In this document: positions 40,015 to 50,051 of the stretch, in pieces
Numbering within the stretch: the stretch's first letter is position 1
How the letters are laid out: each line of letters begins with the position of its first letter
Origin: Sphaerisporangium krabiense
Lineage (GTDB): Bacteria; Actinomycetota; Actinomycetes; Streptosporangiales; Streptosporangiaceae
DNA: 64,000 nt
Assembly (NCBI RefSeq): GCF_014200435.1
Contig: NZ_JACHBR010000001.1
Location: 5,088,001-5,152,000 of the forward strand
Direction of reading: 5' to 3'
Position numbers and translations under genes: made by a program
The notes under the pieces: generated by a model
Database searches by the model: none
The model's input: the letters and a program-made list of their open reading frames with translations, nothing else
Told to the model about the DNA's origin: nothing

Positions 40015-40260
40015 CTACTGCTGGTAGCCCTCCACCTCGTTGACCGGGCGGGGACTCGCGAAGTCCGGGTCCTCGCCGAACTCCCTGCGGGCCTTACGCT
40101 GCCGGAGGAGGTCCCAGCACTGGTCGAGCGCCGCCTCCAGCTCCTTGATCCGCGCCCGCTCCTCCTGCGAGGAGACCTCCCCCGTGGCGGTCCGGTCCCG
40201 GAGATCGTGCTCCTCCGCGATGAGATCCTTGATCTTCGCGAGTATCTCGCCGTCCTGCAT
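40015..40260 (-). CDS. DUF2630 family protein
   Basis: An 81-residue highly charged helical protein: EILAKIKDLIAEEHDLRDR, then RIKELEAALDQCWDLLRQRKARREFGEDP, the usual DUF2630 pattern found across actinobacteria. The ATG at 40260 lies 7 nt after GAGGAGG. The function is unknown. It is transcribed alone, divergent from leuA, with a strong terminator 18 bp past its stop. Confidence 0.85.
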   Translation of the reverse strand: MQDGEILAKIKDLIAEEHDLRDRTATGEVSSQEERARIKELEAALDQCWDLLRQRKARREFGEDPDFASPRPVNEVEGYQQ

Positions 40261-40372
40261 GTCCCAACCTCCTCGATGTCCCTACGGGAGCTTACGGTGT
40301 GGGGGTCCGCACCGGGGTGACCCCTTGATCGCCCCCCGCCTTCACGCCGGCCGTCCGCCGTCTGGTACGGTC

Positions 40373-40423
40373 ATGCGTATGCTGCGCGGGCTGCTTCTTA
40401 GCCGCCGCGGCGAGGGCCTGTAA
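40373..40423 (+). CDS. leuA leader peptide with a run of leucine codons
   Basis: MRMLRGLLLSRRGEGL, with five Leu among 16 residues and three in a row (CTG CTT CTT), lies 178 bp before leuA. A TACGGT at 40366-40371 would place a transcription start at about 40378-40379, so the in-frame ATG at 40379 could be read leaderless. Leu-rich leaders before leuA are a known actinobacterial attenuation device: ribosome stalling at scarce leucine allows leuA expression. The pairing structures are not resolved here. Confidence 0.72.
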   Translation: MRMLRGLLLSRRGEGL

Positions 40424-42323
<1,900 letters not shown>

Positions 42324-42350
42324 CCTCGCCCAGCCGTCGAGCCACCACCC

Positions 42351-42377
42351 GCCGAGGGGGCGCCCGACCCCCTCGGC
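42351..42377. terminator. Bidirectional terminator between leuA and the GlxA-type regulator
   Basis: GCCGAGGGGG, 7-nt loop, CCCCCTCGGC: a perfect 10-bp stem between two convergent stops, 28 bp past leuA and 38 bp past the regulator. No U-run on either side. Confidence 0.65.
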
Positions 42378-42414
42378 ACACGGCTGTCCAGCGACGTGCG
42401 GTGGGCCTGCCGTC

Positions 42415-43353
42415 TCAACGGAACGAGCGGCGGTAGGCGGCGGGGGTGGTGTTCAGGGTGTTGTGGAAGCGGCGGCGGAGGTTCACCGCCGAGGAGAGGC
42501 CGACGCGCTGGGCGATGGTCTCGACGGACAGGTCCGTCTCTTCCAGGAGGGCGCGGGCGCGGGCTATGCGGCGGTCGAGCAGCCAGCGGCCGGGGGAGAT
42601 GCCGAGCTGGTCGGCGAAGTGGCGGCTGAAGGTGCGGCAGGACAGGCCGGAACGGGCCGCCATGTCCTCGATCGTCAGCGGGCGGTCCAGGTTGGCGGTG
42701 ATCCAGTCCAGCAGCGGGGCGAGCGAGTCGGGCACCGGGCCGGTGGTCGGCAGTTCGGGGTACTGGCGCTGGCAGCCCTCCCGGTGCGGGGCGGCCGCCA
42801 ACTGGCGGCCGATGCGCATCGCCAGGGCGGCGCCGTGCTCGCGCCTGACCTGGTTCAGGCAGAGGTCGATGGTCGTGGCGGTGGCGCCGGCCGTCGCCAC
42901 GTCGCCGTGATCCACGTAGAGCACGGACGCGTCGGGCCGCATGCGGGGGAAGCGCACGGCGAGATCGGCGGTCAGTTCCCAGTGGGCGGCGGCGGTGCGG
43001 CCGTCCAGGAGGCCGAGGGTCGCCGGGACGTAGATCCCGCAGGCGACGGCCATGATCCGCATGCCGCGGGCGTGGGCCGCGAGGACCGCGGCGCCGAGGC
43101 CGGGGGAGACCGTCACCGGTGAGCTCCAGCCCGCGATGAGAAGGGTGTCGGCCTCGGCGAGGGCCTCCAGCCCCCGCTCGACGATGATGTCGACGCCCAT
43201 GGTCGTCCGGATCGGCCCGGGGTGTTCGGCGCAGAGCGTGAAGTCGTAGTGCTCGGGGATGTCCGGGCCGTGGTAGCCGAAGACCGCGGAGGCGCAGGTC
43301 ACCGGATACATCTCCTGGAGCGAACCGACCATGGCGACCACGCGCTGCTTCAT
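42415..43353 (-). CDS. GlxA/AraC-family transcriptional regulator with DJ-1/PfpI domain
   Basis: A 312-residue regulator. Residues 1-180 are a DJ-1/PfpI-like domain (nucleophile region AVACGIYVPATLGLLDGR, TAAAHW). Residues 210-312 are a double helix-turn-helix AraC domain (LTIEDMAARSGLSCRTFSRHFADQLGISPGRWL, then TIAQRVGLSS). It is divergent from an MFS exporter, with AATGATGTCATT between them; control of that exporter is likely. Confidence 0.9.
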   Translation of the reverse strand: MKQRVVAMVGSLQEMYPVTCASAVFGYHGPDIPEHYDFTLCAEHPGPIRTTMGVDIIVERGLEALAEADTLLIAGWSSPVTVSPGLGAAVLAAHARGMRIMAVACGIYVPATLGLLDGRTAAAHWELTADLAVRFPRMRPDASVLYVDHGDVATAGATATTIDLCLNQVRREHGAALAMRIGRQLAAAPHREGCQRQYPELPTTGPVPDSLAPLLDWITANLDRPLTIEDMAARSGLSCRTFSRHFADQLGISPGRWLLDRRIARARALLEETDLSVETIAQRVGLSSAVNLRRRFHNTLNTTPAAYRRSFR

Positions 43354-43368
43354 GGCATGAATGTACCT

Positions 43369-43380
43369 AATGATGTCATT
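43369..43380. promoter_or_regulatory. Palindrome between the GlxA-type regulator and MFS exporter
   Basis: AATGA-TG-TCATT is a perfect inverted repeat 16 bp from the regulator start and 60 bp from the exporter start. It is a candidate autoregulatory site. Confidence 0.45.
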
Positions 43381-43439
43381 GTGGACACCTGTGCCGGGCT
43401 TTCTGGATGTTCACAGTAGATGGTCATGGAGTTCAGGAA

Positions 43440-44666
43440 ATGACCGCACTTTCCGAGTGCGAACAACCCCTCACCGCACCGGCCAGGCTCTGGACCAGGG
43501 ACTTCGTCCTGTATTTCGGCGCCAGAGCGGTGTCGTTGCTCGGCGACGCGATGCTGCCCGTCGCGACCGCGCTGGCCGTCGGCGCGATCTACGGGGTGTC
43601 CGGCGTCGGCTACGTGCTGGCCATCTACACCGCCCCGTTCGTGCTCTTCATCCCGTTCGGCGGAGTGTTCGCCGACCGGTTGGGCGCCCGCACCATGATG
43701 GTCGGCGCCGACCTCATCCGGATCTTCACCCAGACCGCGGTGGCCGTCGCCTTCTTCGCCGGCGCCCCGCCGCTCTGGCTGCTGCTGTCGGCGTCGTTCC
43801 TGTCCGGTACGGCGACCGCGATGTTCCAGCCCGGGGTCAACGGCATGGTCCCCCTCGTCGCCAAGGACCCGCAGCACGCCAACGGCACCCTGAAGATCGC
43901 CGACGCGGCCACCCAGCTCGGCGGGCCCGTCCTCGCGGGCGTGCTGATGACGCTGACCGGCGCTGGCGCCGTCTACGCCGTCGACGCGGGAACGTTCCTG
44001 CTCAGCGGCCTGTGCCTGGCCCTCATCCGGCTGGCTCCCGCCGCCGCCGGGGCCAAGGCGCGCTCGACGGTCCTGGTGGACCTGCGCCGCGGCTGGCTGG
44101 AGTTCCGCTCCCGCAGCTGGATGTGGTCGGTGATCCTCATCTGGGTGTTCTTCGGCATCCTGGTCTTCGGCCCCTACATCCCGCTGGGCTCGCGCCTGAT
44201 CGGCGACCGCCTCGGCGACGCCGCCTACGGCTGGGTGATGGCCGGCCTCGGCTGTGGCACCGTTCTCGGCGGGCTGATCGCGATCAGGCTCCGGCCGTCG
44301 CGTCCGCTCGCCGCCGGTGGCGTGGCCATCTTCGGGTTCGGGTTCATGCCGCTGACGGTGGCGCTGGAACCGCCGCTGCCGTGGCTGATGGCGGGCCACC
44401 TGGTGGGCGGGATGTCCTTGGCGTTCTGGTCGGTGATGTGGGCGACGAGCGTCCAGACCCAGGTCGCCCCCGACGTCCTCAACCGGGTGAGCGCCTACGA
44501 GATCGCCGGGTCGGTGTCCGGAATCGCCGTCGGGCAGGCGCTGGTCGGACCGGTCTCGCAGGTCGTCAGCCCTCGGGACCTGCTGTTCGTCTCCGCCGGC
44601 GTCAGCTTCGCGGTCTGCGCGGCCCTGCTGCTGACGTCCCCGGTCCGCCGGCTGCGCCGCGCCTGA
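43440..44666 (+). CDS. MFS transporter (exporter type)
   Basis: A 408-residue, twelve-span MFS protein. The loop after span 2 has the motif A form GVFADRLGARTMM; GVNGMVPLVAKDPQHANGT and GGPVLAGVLM are typical of the EntS/tetracycline-type drug exporter branch. The ATG at 43440 lies after GGAG/AGG. The divergent GlxA-type regulator probably controls it. The substrate cannot be told. Confidence 0.88.
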   Translation: MTALSECEQPLTAPARLWTRDFVLYFGARAVSLLGDAMLPVATALAVGAIYGVSGVGYVLAIYTAPFVLFIPFGGVFADRLGARTMMVGADLIRIFTQTAVAVAFFAGAPPLWLLLSASFLSGTATAMFQPGVNGMVPLVAKDPQHANGTLKIADAATQLGGPVLAGVLMTLTGAGAVYAVDAGTFLLSGLCLALIRLAPAAAGAKARSTVLVDLRRGWLEFRSRSWMWSVILIWVFFGILVFGPYIPLGSRLIGDRLGDAAYGWVMAGLGCGTVLGGLIAIRLRPSRPLAAGGVAIFGFGFMPLTVALEPPLPWLMAGHLVGGMSLAFWSVMWATSVQTQVAPDVLNRVSAYEIAGSVSGIAVGQALVGPVSQVVSPRDLLFVSAGVSFAVCAALLLTSPVRRLRRA

Positions 44667-44684
44667 CCCCCGGGTGGGCCCGCC

Positions 44685-45410
44685 TCAGGTGGCGGGTGGG
44701 GCGGGCGCCTGTCCGGTGGGCGGGTGGAGTGTGGTGACGCCGGTGAGGATGAGATCGATCCCGGCGAGGAACTGCTCGCGGTCGTCGTGCTCGCGCACCT
44801 GGTTCGCGACGGCCCGGGTGAACGGGTAGTCGTCGGGGTCGAGCTCCTCCCATGCCCTCGACGCGGCGTCGAGGAACTCGGCGCGGTCCGCGTCGGACGC
44901 CAGTACGCGGGCGTTCGCGGCGTTCTGCCCGGCGGCGCCGAGGATGTAGTGCACCAGCGCCGAGGCCGCCGTGAACCAGTCGCCCTCGGGCACGCCCAGC
45001 GCGCGGACCCGCCGGCCGATGCTCTCGAAGATCCGCGGTGTCACCAGCCCCCAGGGGCTGCGGGAGAGCTGCGTGGCGAGCTGCGTGGCGAGCCACGGGT
45101 GTCCGGCGATCGCGTCGAACAGGCCGAGCGCGATGGCGCGGATCTCGTCCTGGGGCGTGCCCGGGGCCCCGGCGGGCTCGGTGGCCAGAGCGGCGGCGAC
45201 GACGGCGTCGGTGGCGGCGTCGAGCAGCCCGCCCCTGTTCCCTACGTGCCAGTAGATCGTCCCGGGCCCGGTGGCCAGGCGCTGGGTCAGCGCCCGGACC
45301 GTCAGCCCGCCCTCGCCGGCCGCGTCGAGCAACTCGACGGCGGCCTCGACGATGCGCTCACGGGAGAGCGCCTCTGTGCGCCGCTGTGCCGGGCGCGTCC
45401 GCGAAGCCAT
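44685..45410 (-). CDS. TetR-family regulator of the divergent monooxygenase
   Basis: A 241-residue regulator. The DNA-binding domain is RERIVEAAVELLDAAGEGGLTVRALTQRLATGPGTIYWHVGNRGGLLDAA, with the C-terminal pattern of the TetR/AcrR tetracycline-repressor group. The ATG at 45410 follows the natural domain start; the frame is open to 45620 but would run across the operators. Three identical-spaced palindromes lie in the divergent region, so repression of itself and the TetX-like gene is likely. Confidence 0.9.
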   Translation of the reverse strand: MASRTRPAQRRTEALSRERIVEAAVELLDAAGEGGLTVRALTQRLATGPGTIYWHVGNRGGLLDAATDAVVAAALATEPAGAPGTPQDEIRAIALGLFDAIAGHPWLATQLATQLSRSPWGLVTPRIFESIGRRVRALGVPEGDWFTAASALVHYILGAAGQNAANARVLASDADRAEFLDAASRAWEELDPDDYPFTRAVANQVREHDDREQFLAGIDLILTGVTTLHPPTGQAPAPPAT

Positions 45411-45429
45411 GGTGCCATCTTGACATGTC

Positions 45430-45480
45430 TGGAGCATCGTTCCAACATGGAGCACTGTTCCAGAATGGAGCACTGTTCCA
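45430..45480. promoter_or_regulatory. Three tandem operator-like palindromes
   Basis: TGGAGCATCGTTCCA (45430-45444), TGGAGCACTGTTCCA (45448-45462) and TGGAGCACTGTTCCA (45466-45480) repeat at an exact 18-bp period. Each is an imperfect palindrome of the TGGARCANTGYTCCA type. They fill the divergent promoter region between the TetR regulator and the monooxygenase and are almost certainly its binding sites. Confidence 0.85.
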
Positions 45481-45534
45481 ACGAGGAAGCCGTACCGGAC
45501 CTCGCCGGGCGGCTTCGACCGCGAAGGAGCCACG

Positions 45535-46659
45535 ATGCACACTCCCGTCACGATCATCGGCGCCGGGCTCGGCGGACTCACGCTGGCCCGTGTCCTGCAC
45601 GTCCACGGCATCCCCGCCACCGTCTACGAGGCGGAGGCGTCCCCGGCCGCGCGCACGCAGGGCGGGATGCTCGACATCCACGACTACAACGGGCAGCTCG
45701 CCATCGAGGCGGCCGGCCTCATGGACGAGTTCCGCGGCCTCATCCTGGAGGGCCGCGAGGCGATGCGGATCCTGGACCAGGACGGGGCCGTCCTGTTCGA
45801 GAAGGCCGACGACGGCACGGGCGGACGCCCCGAGGTGCAGCGCGCCGAGCTGCGACGGATGCTGCTCGACTCGCTCCCCGCCGGCGCCGTCCGATGGGGC
45901 CACAAGGTCACGAGCGCCCGTGCCCTCGGCGACGGCCACCACGAGGTGACCCTCGCCGACGGGGGCACCGTCACCACGAGCCTGCTGGTCGGCGCGGACG
46001 GCGCGTGGTCACGGGTCCGGCCGCTGCTCTCCACCGCCACACCCGAGTACACCGGCACGTCGTTCGTCGAGTTCTACCTGTTCGACGCCGACACCCGGCA
46101 TCCCGCCGCCGCGAAAGCGGTCGGGGGCGGGTCGCTGATGGCGCCCGCGCAGGGCAAGGAGATCCACGCGCACCGGGAAAGCGGCGACACCCTGCACACC
46201 TACGTGATGCTCACCAGGTCGCAGGACTGGTTCGCCGCCATCGACTTCACCGATGCCGCCACGGCCACCGCGCGGATCGCGCGGGAGTTCGCCGGCTGGG
46301 CCCCGGAGCTCACCGCGCTGATCACCGACGGCGACACCGAGCCGGTCCTGCGCCCCCACTACGCGCTGCCGATCGGGCACCGGTGGGATCGGGTGCCCGG
46401 GGTGACCCTGGTAGGCGACGCCGCCCACCTCTCGGCCCCCAACGGCGAAGGCGCCAACCTGGCCATGTACGACGGCGCCGAGCTCGGCAAGGCCCTCGCC
46501 GCGCACCCGGGCGACATCGAGACCGCCCTCACCGAATACGAACAGGCCATGTTCCCCCGCGCCGTCGAAGCCGCCACCGACGACACCCACATCCGCGAGC
46601 AGTTGTTCGGCGACGACGTCCCCCAAGGCTTGATCGATATGTTCACCGACCACGAGTAG
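45535..46659 (+). CDS. TetX-like FAD-dependent monooxygenase
   Basis: A 374-residue flavoprotein hydroxylase. The FAD-binding GAGLGGLTLARVL is at the N-terminus, followed by ARTQGGMLDIHDYNGQLAIEAAGL, which closely tracks the matching segment of TetX. The second FAD motif is TLVGDAAHLSAPNGEGANLAM. Such enzymes insert oxygen into aromatic or polyketide substrates; TetX inactivates tetracyclines. A TetR regulator with three operators is divergent, which fits induction by a drug-like ligand. The actual substrate is unknown. Confidence 0.9.
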   Translation: MHTPVTIIGAGLGGLTLARVLHVHGIPATVYEAEASPAARTQGGMLDIHDYNGQLAIEAAGLMDEFRGLILEGREAMRILDQDGAVLFEKADDGTGGRPEVQRAELRRMLLDSLPAGAVRWGHKVTSARALGDGHHEVTLADGGTVTTSLLVGADGAWSRVRPLLSTATPEYTGTSFVEFYLFDADTRHPAAAKAVGGGSLMAPAQGKEIHAHRESGDTLHTYVMLTRSQDWFAAIDFTDAATATARIAREFAGWAPELTALITDGDTEPVLRPHYALPIGHRWDRVPGVTLVGDAAHLSAPNGEGANLAMYDGAELGKALAAHPGDIETALTEYEQAMFPRAVEAATDDTHIREQLFGDDVPQGLIDMFTDHE

Positions 46660-46752
46660 ACCCGGCCGGCCACTCCTCGCGTGGTCCCAGGGCATGGGGT
46701 GCCGGGGTACGGCGGACGCGTCTTGTACGCGGGTGTGCGCCAAGATGGGGCG

Positions 46753-47676
46753 GTGGACTTCGAACCGTACCGAGCCGAGTTGGTGGCGTACTGCTATCGG
46801 ATGGTGGGTTCGTTCCACGAGGCCGAGGACCTCGTGCAGGAGACCATGCTGCGGGCGTGGAGGGCCAGGGAGCGGTACGACGCCTCCCGCGCGTCGGTGC
46901 GGACCTGGCTGTACCGCATCGCGACCAACGTCTGCCTGACCGCGCTCGAGGGCCGTGCGCGGCGGCCGTTGCCGTCCGGGCTGGGCGCGCCCAGCGACGA
47001 TCCCGAGGCGCCGCTCACGCCCGCCCTCGACGTTCCCTGGCTCCAGCCGTTTCCCGACGCCCGGTTCGAGGTGGGGATACGGGCCGACATGCGGCTCGCG
47101 CTGGTGGCGGCGATGCAGACGCTGCCGGCGCGGCAGCGCGCGGTGCTCGTGCTGCGTGAGGTCCTGCAGTTCAGCTCCGCCGAGGTGGCCGTCCAGCTCG
47201 GCTCCACGGTCCCGGCCGTCAACAGCGCCTTGCAGCGGGCCCGCGCCGCCCTGGCGGAGGCGGGCGAGGCCGTCGACCCCGCCGAGGTCAGCGAGCCGGA
47301 CGACCCGAAGGTGCGCGAGGTGATCGAGCGGTACATGCGGGCGTTCGAGACGGCCGACGTCCCCGCGCTCGTGCGCCTCCTCACCGAGGACGCCGTGCTG
47401 GAGATGCCGCCGGTGCCGCTGTGGTACCGGGGCGGCCACGACTACGGCAGGTTCATGCGCCGTTTGTTCGCCATGCGCGGGACGGGCTGGGCTCTCAGGC
47501 GTCTCCGCGCCAACGGGCAGCCCGCCCTCGCCGCGTACGTCCCTGAGCCCGGGGGCGGGCATCGCCCGCACACGCTCCAGGTCTTCACGGTCACCGGTGG
47601 CCGGATCGCCCGCAACGTCGTGTTCGCGGACTCGACGGTGTTCGAGGCATTCGGCCTGCCTGACCGGATCCCTTGA
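46753..47676 (+). CDS. ECF sigma factor with SnoaL-like C-terminal domain
   Basis: A 307-residue sigma factor. Region 2 is YRAELVAYCYRMVGSFHEAEDLVQETMLRAWRARERY...RTWLYRIATNVCLTAL. Region 4 is LPARQRAVLVLREVLQFSSAEVAVQLGSTVPAVNSALQRARAAL. The C-terminal ~120 residues have the SnoaL/NTF2-like pattern (VREVIERYMRAFETADVPALVRLLTEDAVLEMP). This layout belongs to the mycobacterial SigG/SigJ-like groups, which lack a classical anti-sigma factor and use the tail as control domain. The start is uncertain: GTG 46753 is taken from the domain start, and ribosome-site support is poor. Confidence 0.85.
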   Translation: MDFEPYRAELVAYCYRMVGSFHEAEDLVQETMLRAWRARERYDASRASVRTWLYRIATNVCLTALEGRARRPLPSGLGAPSDDPEAPLTPALDVPWLQPFPDARFEVGIRADMRLALVAAMQTLPARQRAVLVLREVLQFSSAEVAVQLGSTVPAVNSALQRARAALAEAGEAVDPAEVSEPDDPKVREVIERYMRAFETADVPALVRLLTEDAVLEMPPVPLWYRGGHDYGRFMRRLFAMRGTGWALRRLRANGQPALAAYVPEPGGGHRPHTLQVFTVTGGRIARNVVFADSTVFEAFGLPDRIP

Positions 47677-47756
47677 ACGAGTTCGACCGGCCGCGATGAG
47701 TCGGGCCGATGCCGCCGGTACGTAGGGGTGAGCATCGATCGAAAGGGACCCCCATC

Positions 47757-48341
47757 GTGAGCGTCATCGTCATTGAGTTCATCACCCTGGACGGGATCGT
47801 GTCCGATCCTGACGGCTCCGCCGGCACACCGGCCGGCGGCTGGGCGTTCCGGCACGGGCCCGGAACGGTCGCCGGGGACAAGTTCCGGCTCGGCGGCATC
47901 CTCGACGACGGCGTGATGCTGCTGGGACGCACGACCTGGCAGTTGTTCTCGCGGCTCTGGCCGGGACGCGATGACCCGTTCTCCGCGCGGATGAACGCCG
48001 TGCCGAAGCTGGTCGCCTCCCGCACGCTGACCGACGCCTCGGCATGGGCGAACTCGCGGCTCATCGACGGCGACCTCGTCGATGCCGTCAAGCGCGAGCG
48101 GCGTGACGTGGTCGTCACCGGGAGCCTGAGCGTCGTCCACGCGCTGATGGCCGAGGACCTGATCGACGAGTACCGGCTGCTGACCTTCCCCACCATCCTC
48201 GGCGCCGGCGAACGGCTCTTCCCCGCCGGCGGCCCGCCCACGCACCTGGAGTGCCTCTCGGCCGACCCGGCCGGCGCCGCGGTCCTCACCCGGTGGTCGC
48301 GCGCCGGACGCGGTGTCGGTGGGGGCCGCTACCATTCGTGA
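47757..48341 (+). CDS. Dihydrofolate-reductase-like protein (RibD C-terminal fold)
   Basis: A 194-residue protein: SVIVIEFITLDGIVSDPDG at the start, GRTTWQLFSRLWPGR, DVVVTGSLSVVHALMAEDLIDEYRLLTFPTILGAGERLF. This is the common actinobacterial 'dihydrofolate reductase family' with NADPH-binding strands but unknown substrates. The GTG at 47757 follows AAGGGA. It lies 80 bp after the sigma factor and 2 bp before a DUF1877 gene. Confidence 0.85.
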   Translation: MSVIVIEFITLDGIVSDPDGSAGTPAGGWAFRHGPGTVAGDKFRLGGILDDGVMLLGRTTWQLFSRLWPGRDDPFSARMNAVPKLVASRTLTDASAWANSRLIDGDLVDAVKRERRDVVVTGSLSVVHALMAEDLIDEYRLLTFPTILGAGERLFPAGGPPTHLECLSADPAGAAVLTRWSRAGRGVGGGRYHS

Positions 48342-48343
48342 TC

Positions 48344-48820
48344 ATGTCGATGTGGCTGAACCTTGCGAAGATCGATGGCGAGCTGCTGGAGTCCGTGCGG
48401 GCGAAGCCCGATCTGATCGGCGCGATCTTCTCCGAGGACGGGCAGGCGCCTGCCGGCTTGCCGAGCGAAACCGACATGTTCGGATACGACTACCAGGCCT
48501 TCAGTGTCATCGCGGAGGCCAGGGCCGAGGCCGAGCATGAGGGCGAGGGATGGCGGACCTGCTATCCCTGGTTCGCGGCGGCGATCGGCGAGACGGGCGA
48601 GAACGACATCGAGGAATACGAGTTCGGCTACGGCCCGGCGTTCGTCCTCGACCCCGCCCAGGTCGCCGCGATCGCGAAAGGCCTGATGGCCGAGGGATGG
48701 GGCTTCGGCGCCACCCGGCAGTCCCCAGGAAGCGGCGCCTATGAGGGGTTCGAGGACCTCGGGCCGTTCTACGCGGCGGCGGCGCGGGACGGCAAAGCCG
48801 TCGTGGGAGGGGTGAGCTGA
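48344..48820 (+). CDS. DUF1877/YfbM-like protein
   Basis: A 158-residue acidic soluble protein. It has LLESVRAKPDLIGAIF, DMFGYDYQAFSVIAEARA and VLDPAQVAAIAKGLMAEG, the plan of DUF1877 proteins. Start ATG 48344 (or 48350) immediately follows the DHFR-like stop, so the two are coupled. Function is unknown; DUF1877 genes often occur in accessory regions and immunity clusters. Confidence 0.72.
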   Translation: MSMWLNLAKIDGELLESVRAKPDLIGAIFSEDGQAPAGLPSETDMFGYDYQAFSVIAEARAEAEHEGEGWRTCYPWFAAAIGETGENDIEEYEFGYGPAFVLDPAQVAAIAKGLMAEGWGFGATRQSPGSGAYEGFEDLGPFYAAAARDGKAVVGGVS

Positions 48821-49035
48821 TCCCTCTGCCGTGGCCACCGCTGACGTCGACACCATCAACATGGGTCATGTCAGTGCTGTAGGCCATGGTGGGGGCTATT
48901 CCCGGCGTCTCTGAGGGTTGGAATGCGGGACGGAATACATGACGGCGTCGACATTTGCAAGGACGCCGTTCGCCGTTAGCCCACCTTAGAACCGGGCGGC
49001 CACCATACGCTGCCCACCTAGGCGCGCAGCCACAT
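48821..49035 (+). other. Non-coding remnant region before the DUF5753 fragment
   Basis: No coding frame with normal codon bias is visible in these 215 bp. It is probably decayed sequence of the lost regulator or of an insertion. There is no transposase fragment that I can identify. Confidence 0.4.
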
Positions 49036-49167
49036 GGCCGCACGGTGGACGAGCCGCGGACAATCGCCGCGCTCACTGCCCGGTATGACGCGATAAGGGC
49101 GGAAGCCTTACCGTTTAAGCAGTCGGTAAAGCTCCTAGAGAGAGTGGTGACTCAACGTGGCAGCTAA
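49036..49167 (+). pseudogene. Remnant of an HTH/DUF5753 regulator (C-terminus only)
   Basis: In frame with the stop at 49167 is VDEPRTIAALTARYDAIRAEAL followed by KQSVKLLERVV and QRGS. This is the typical C-terminal helix of Scr1-like helix-turn-helix/DUF5753 regulators, which normally precede DUF397 genes. The remnant's stop overlaps the DUF397 start at 49157, the usual arrangement. No HTH or sensor domain remains upstream in 48821-49035, so the gene lost its 5' part. Confidence 0.6.
49108..49129. promoter_or_regulatory. Inverted repeat near the DUF397 gene
   Basis: TTACCG, 10-bp spacer, CGGTAA: a perfect 6-bp inverted repeat 28 bp before the DUF397 GTG, within the regulator remnant. It may now serve as promoter or operator for the orphan DUF397 gene. 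Confidence 0.3.
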
Positions 49168-49360
49168 CCTGCGAGGTGCCCGTTGGCGCAAGAGCTCTTT
49201 CAGTGCGGACACGGGCACCTGCGTGGAAGTCGCGTCGAATCTGCCGGCTGTTCTCGCGGTGCGTGACAGTAAGAACCCGGCGGGTCCCGCGCTGGTCGTC
49301 GCCCCGGCCGAGTGGTCGGCGTTCCTGAACGGCGTCCGCTCCGGACGGTTCGAGGCCTGA
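49157..49360 (+). CDS. DUF397 protein (orphaned from its HTH partner)
   Basis: A 67-residue DUF397 protein: ARWRKSSFSADTGTCVEVA, VLAVRDSKNPAGPALVV and EWSAFLNGVRSGRFE are the family hallmarks. DUF397 proteins act as the small partner (often called toxin-like) of Scr1-type HTH regulators in actinomycetes. Here the partner is only a remnant immediately upstream. A second copy with about 83% nucleotide identity over 113 bp begins at 51308. Confidence 0.88.
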   Translation: MAANLRGARWRKSSFSADTGTCVEVASNLPAVLAVRDSKNPAGPALVVAPAEWSAFLNGVRSGRFEA

Positions 49361-49478
49361 CGAGGTCCGCTTCCGCCGTTCTCCGAGCGTCGCGATCTCT
49401 CCTCGGAGAACGGTGGCCAGGCCAAGCACAGGTCGCCGGAGCGGGTTGGGCGGAGTGCGTCGGCGGCGCGGGGCCGCT

Positions 49479-50051
49479 TCAGGGGGCGGGGCGGCGGGTG
49501 ATCAGGACGCGGTCGCGGAGGACCAGGCGCCGGCGGTCGCGGTCGGCGGCGAGGATGCGCATGGTCTGCAGGTCGTCGATGACGCTGTCGAGGTCCCATC
49601 CCTTGGCCTGGAACTCGCCGGTCAGGTAGCGCAGCACGGCGGGGTTGCCGTCCTGGCCGGCCAGCCGGGCGACCGAGAGACGGGAGACCAGCAGGGCGTG
49701 CGGTTCGGCGAGTTCTATCTTGCGGGTCGAGGCGAGCAGGTGCCAGCAGTTCAGACAGGCGAGCACGCCGGTGATGACCACGCCGGGGACGGGCTCGGTG
49801 AAGAAGGGAGCGGTGACCATGCCGGCGGCGCCGAGCACGGCCTGCACGTCCTTGCGGAAGTTGTAGACGACGTTCTTCCATGACCTGCTGTGCACGACCA
49901 CGGTGTTGCCGACGTGCCGGAACTCGATGACCTGGCGCGAGGAGTCGTGCCCGGCTCCGAGGAACGCGGTCACCGCCTCGTCGCTCACCTCCTTCAGCGA
50001 GGCGCCGTCGAACGGGACGGGGGACGTCGCCGGGGCGGGCTCGTCGATCAC
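49479..50051 (-). CDS. Uncharacterised partner of the metalloprotease gene
   Basis: A 190-residue protein starting at GTG 50051, 8 nt after GAGGAG, overlapping the metalloprotease stop in GTGA. It has an N-terminal region with VTAFLGAGHDSSRQVIEFRHVGNTVVVHSRSWKNVVYNF, one hydrophobic stretch (GVVITGVLACLNCWHLLAS, about 100-118) and a basic C-terminal part (LDSVIDDLQTMRILAADRDRRRLVLRDRVLITRR) that could be a winged helix. No family recognised. Coupling indicates it works with the protease, perhaps as substrate, inhibitor or regulator. Confidence 0.68.
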   Translation of the reverse strand: MIDEPAPATSPVPFDGASLKEVSDEAVTAFLGAGHDSSRQVIEFRHVGNTVVVHSRSWKNVVYNFRKDVQAVLGAAGMVTAPFFTEPVPGVVITGVLACLNCWHLLASTRKIELAEPHALLVSRLSVARLAGQDGNPAVLRYLTGEFQAKGWDLDSVIDDLQTMRILAADRDRRRLVLRDRVLITRRPAP

